From: Locusta migratoria
Lineage: Eukaryota > Arthropoda > Insecta > Orthoptera > Acrididae
DNA length: 64,000 bases
Assembly: GCA_026315105.1 (NCBI GenBank)
Contig: CM048744.1
Span: 350,859,168-350,923,167, forward strand
Direction of reading: 5' to 3'
The notes under the pieces: generated by a model
Told to the model about the DNA's origin: nothing
The model's database searches: none
Seen by the model: the letters and a program-made list of their open reading frames with translations, nothing else
Shown here: positions 63,856 to 64,000 of the stretch, piece after piece
Position numbering within the stretch: position 1 is the stretch's first letter
How the letters are laid out: every line of letters begins with the position of its first letter
Program-made: the position numbers and the translations under genes

Positions 63856-64000
63856 GTATTACAACCGGAGGAACGAGGATCTTTTATACCCTGTAAGACA
63901 AAGTTTCCTTTTACGCAGCAATGCGGTCAAGTGCGAAGTGTAACCAATCACGAATCTTCCAAGGCCCGAAGGCCACAATGGTGCGAAGGCCGACAAGGAC

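Overview
The window reads as repeat-rich nuclear DNA from a large insect genome. The dominant repeat is a tRNA-derived SINE of about 195 bp. Its tRNA-like head, B box and 3' end ending in a TTGAACA-type motif recall SINEs I associate with grasshoppers (Orthoptera, Schistocerca-like). That assignment is from memory and was not searched. I found no convincing host protein-coding gene. Nearly everything identifiable is a transposable element or its debris. A 100-base run of N at 2806-2905 is an assembly gap.

Layout. 0-6 kb: piggyBac-like MITE, SINEs, RTE-like LINE tail, a Helitron 3' end with a Pif1 helicase fragment. 6-16 kb: R1-like LINE fragment, THAP-domain remnant, two palindromic repeats (11.6-12.4 and 12.9-13.2 kb), a broken CR1/L2-like reverse transcriptase split by a SINE, and a hammerhead-like motif at 15.2 kb. 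17.7-21 kb: a possible 3.2 kb TIR element holding a piggyBac-like MITE, a palindromic mariner derivative and LINE debris. 21.5-34 kb: RTE copy, more palindromes, repeats carrying tRNA-like modules in inverted pairs, and the first copy of a TIR element with a conserved small ORF. 34.9-35.9 kb: a 22-bp GC-rich minisatellite. 37-42 kb: more tRNA-bearing foldbacks and SINEs. 42.4-51.7 kb: the best-preserved block. A palindromic Penelope-like element (GIY-YIG endonuclease remnant, hammerhead-like motifs in both arms) was interrupted by a full-length I-like LINE with two intact ORFs and an 11-bp target duplication, and separately by a SINE that itself holds another SINE. 52-64 kb: SINEs, a PIF/Harbinger-like remnant, a second RTE copy, a second copy of the conserved-ORF TIR element, and tRNA-like inverted pairs.

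The most interesting pattern is a set of head-to-head (palindromic) repeats whose arms carry a hammerhead-like core: CTGA(A/T)GA, a short stem II, then GAAAC followed by a self-complementary stem III (ACGCGT, ACCGGT, ACTAGT, ACCTAGGT, ACAGCTGT) and a GTA or GTC cleavage triplet. One of these repeats also encodes Penelope-like GIY-YIG sequence, which fits the published link between Penelope-like elements and hammerhead ribozymes. Only the LINE ORFs look translatable today.
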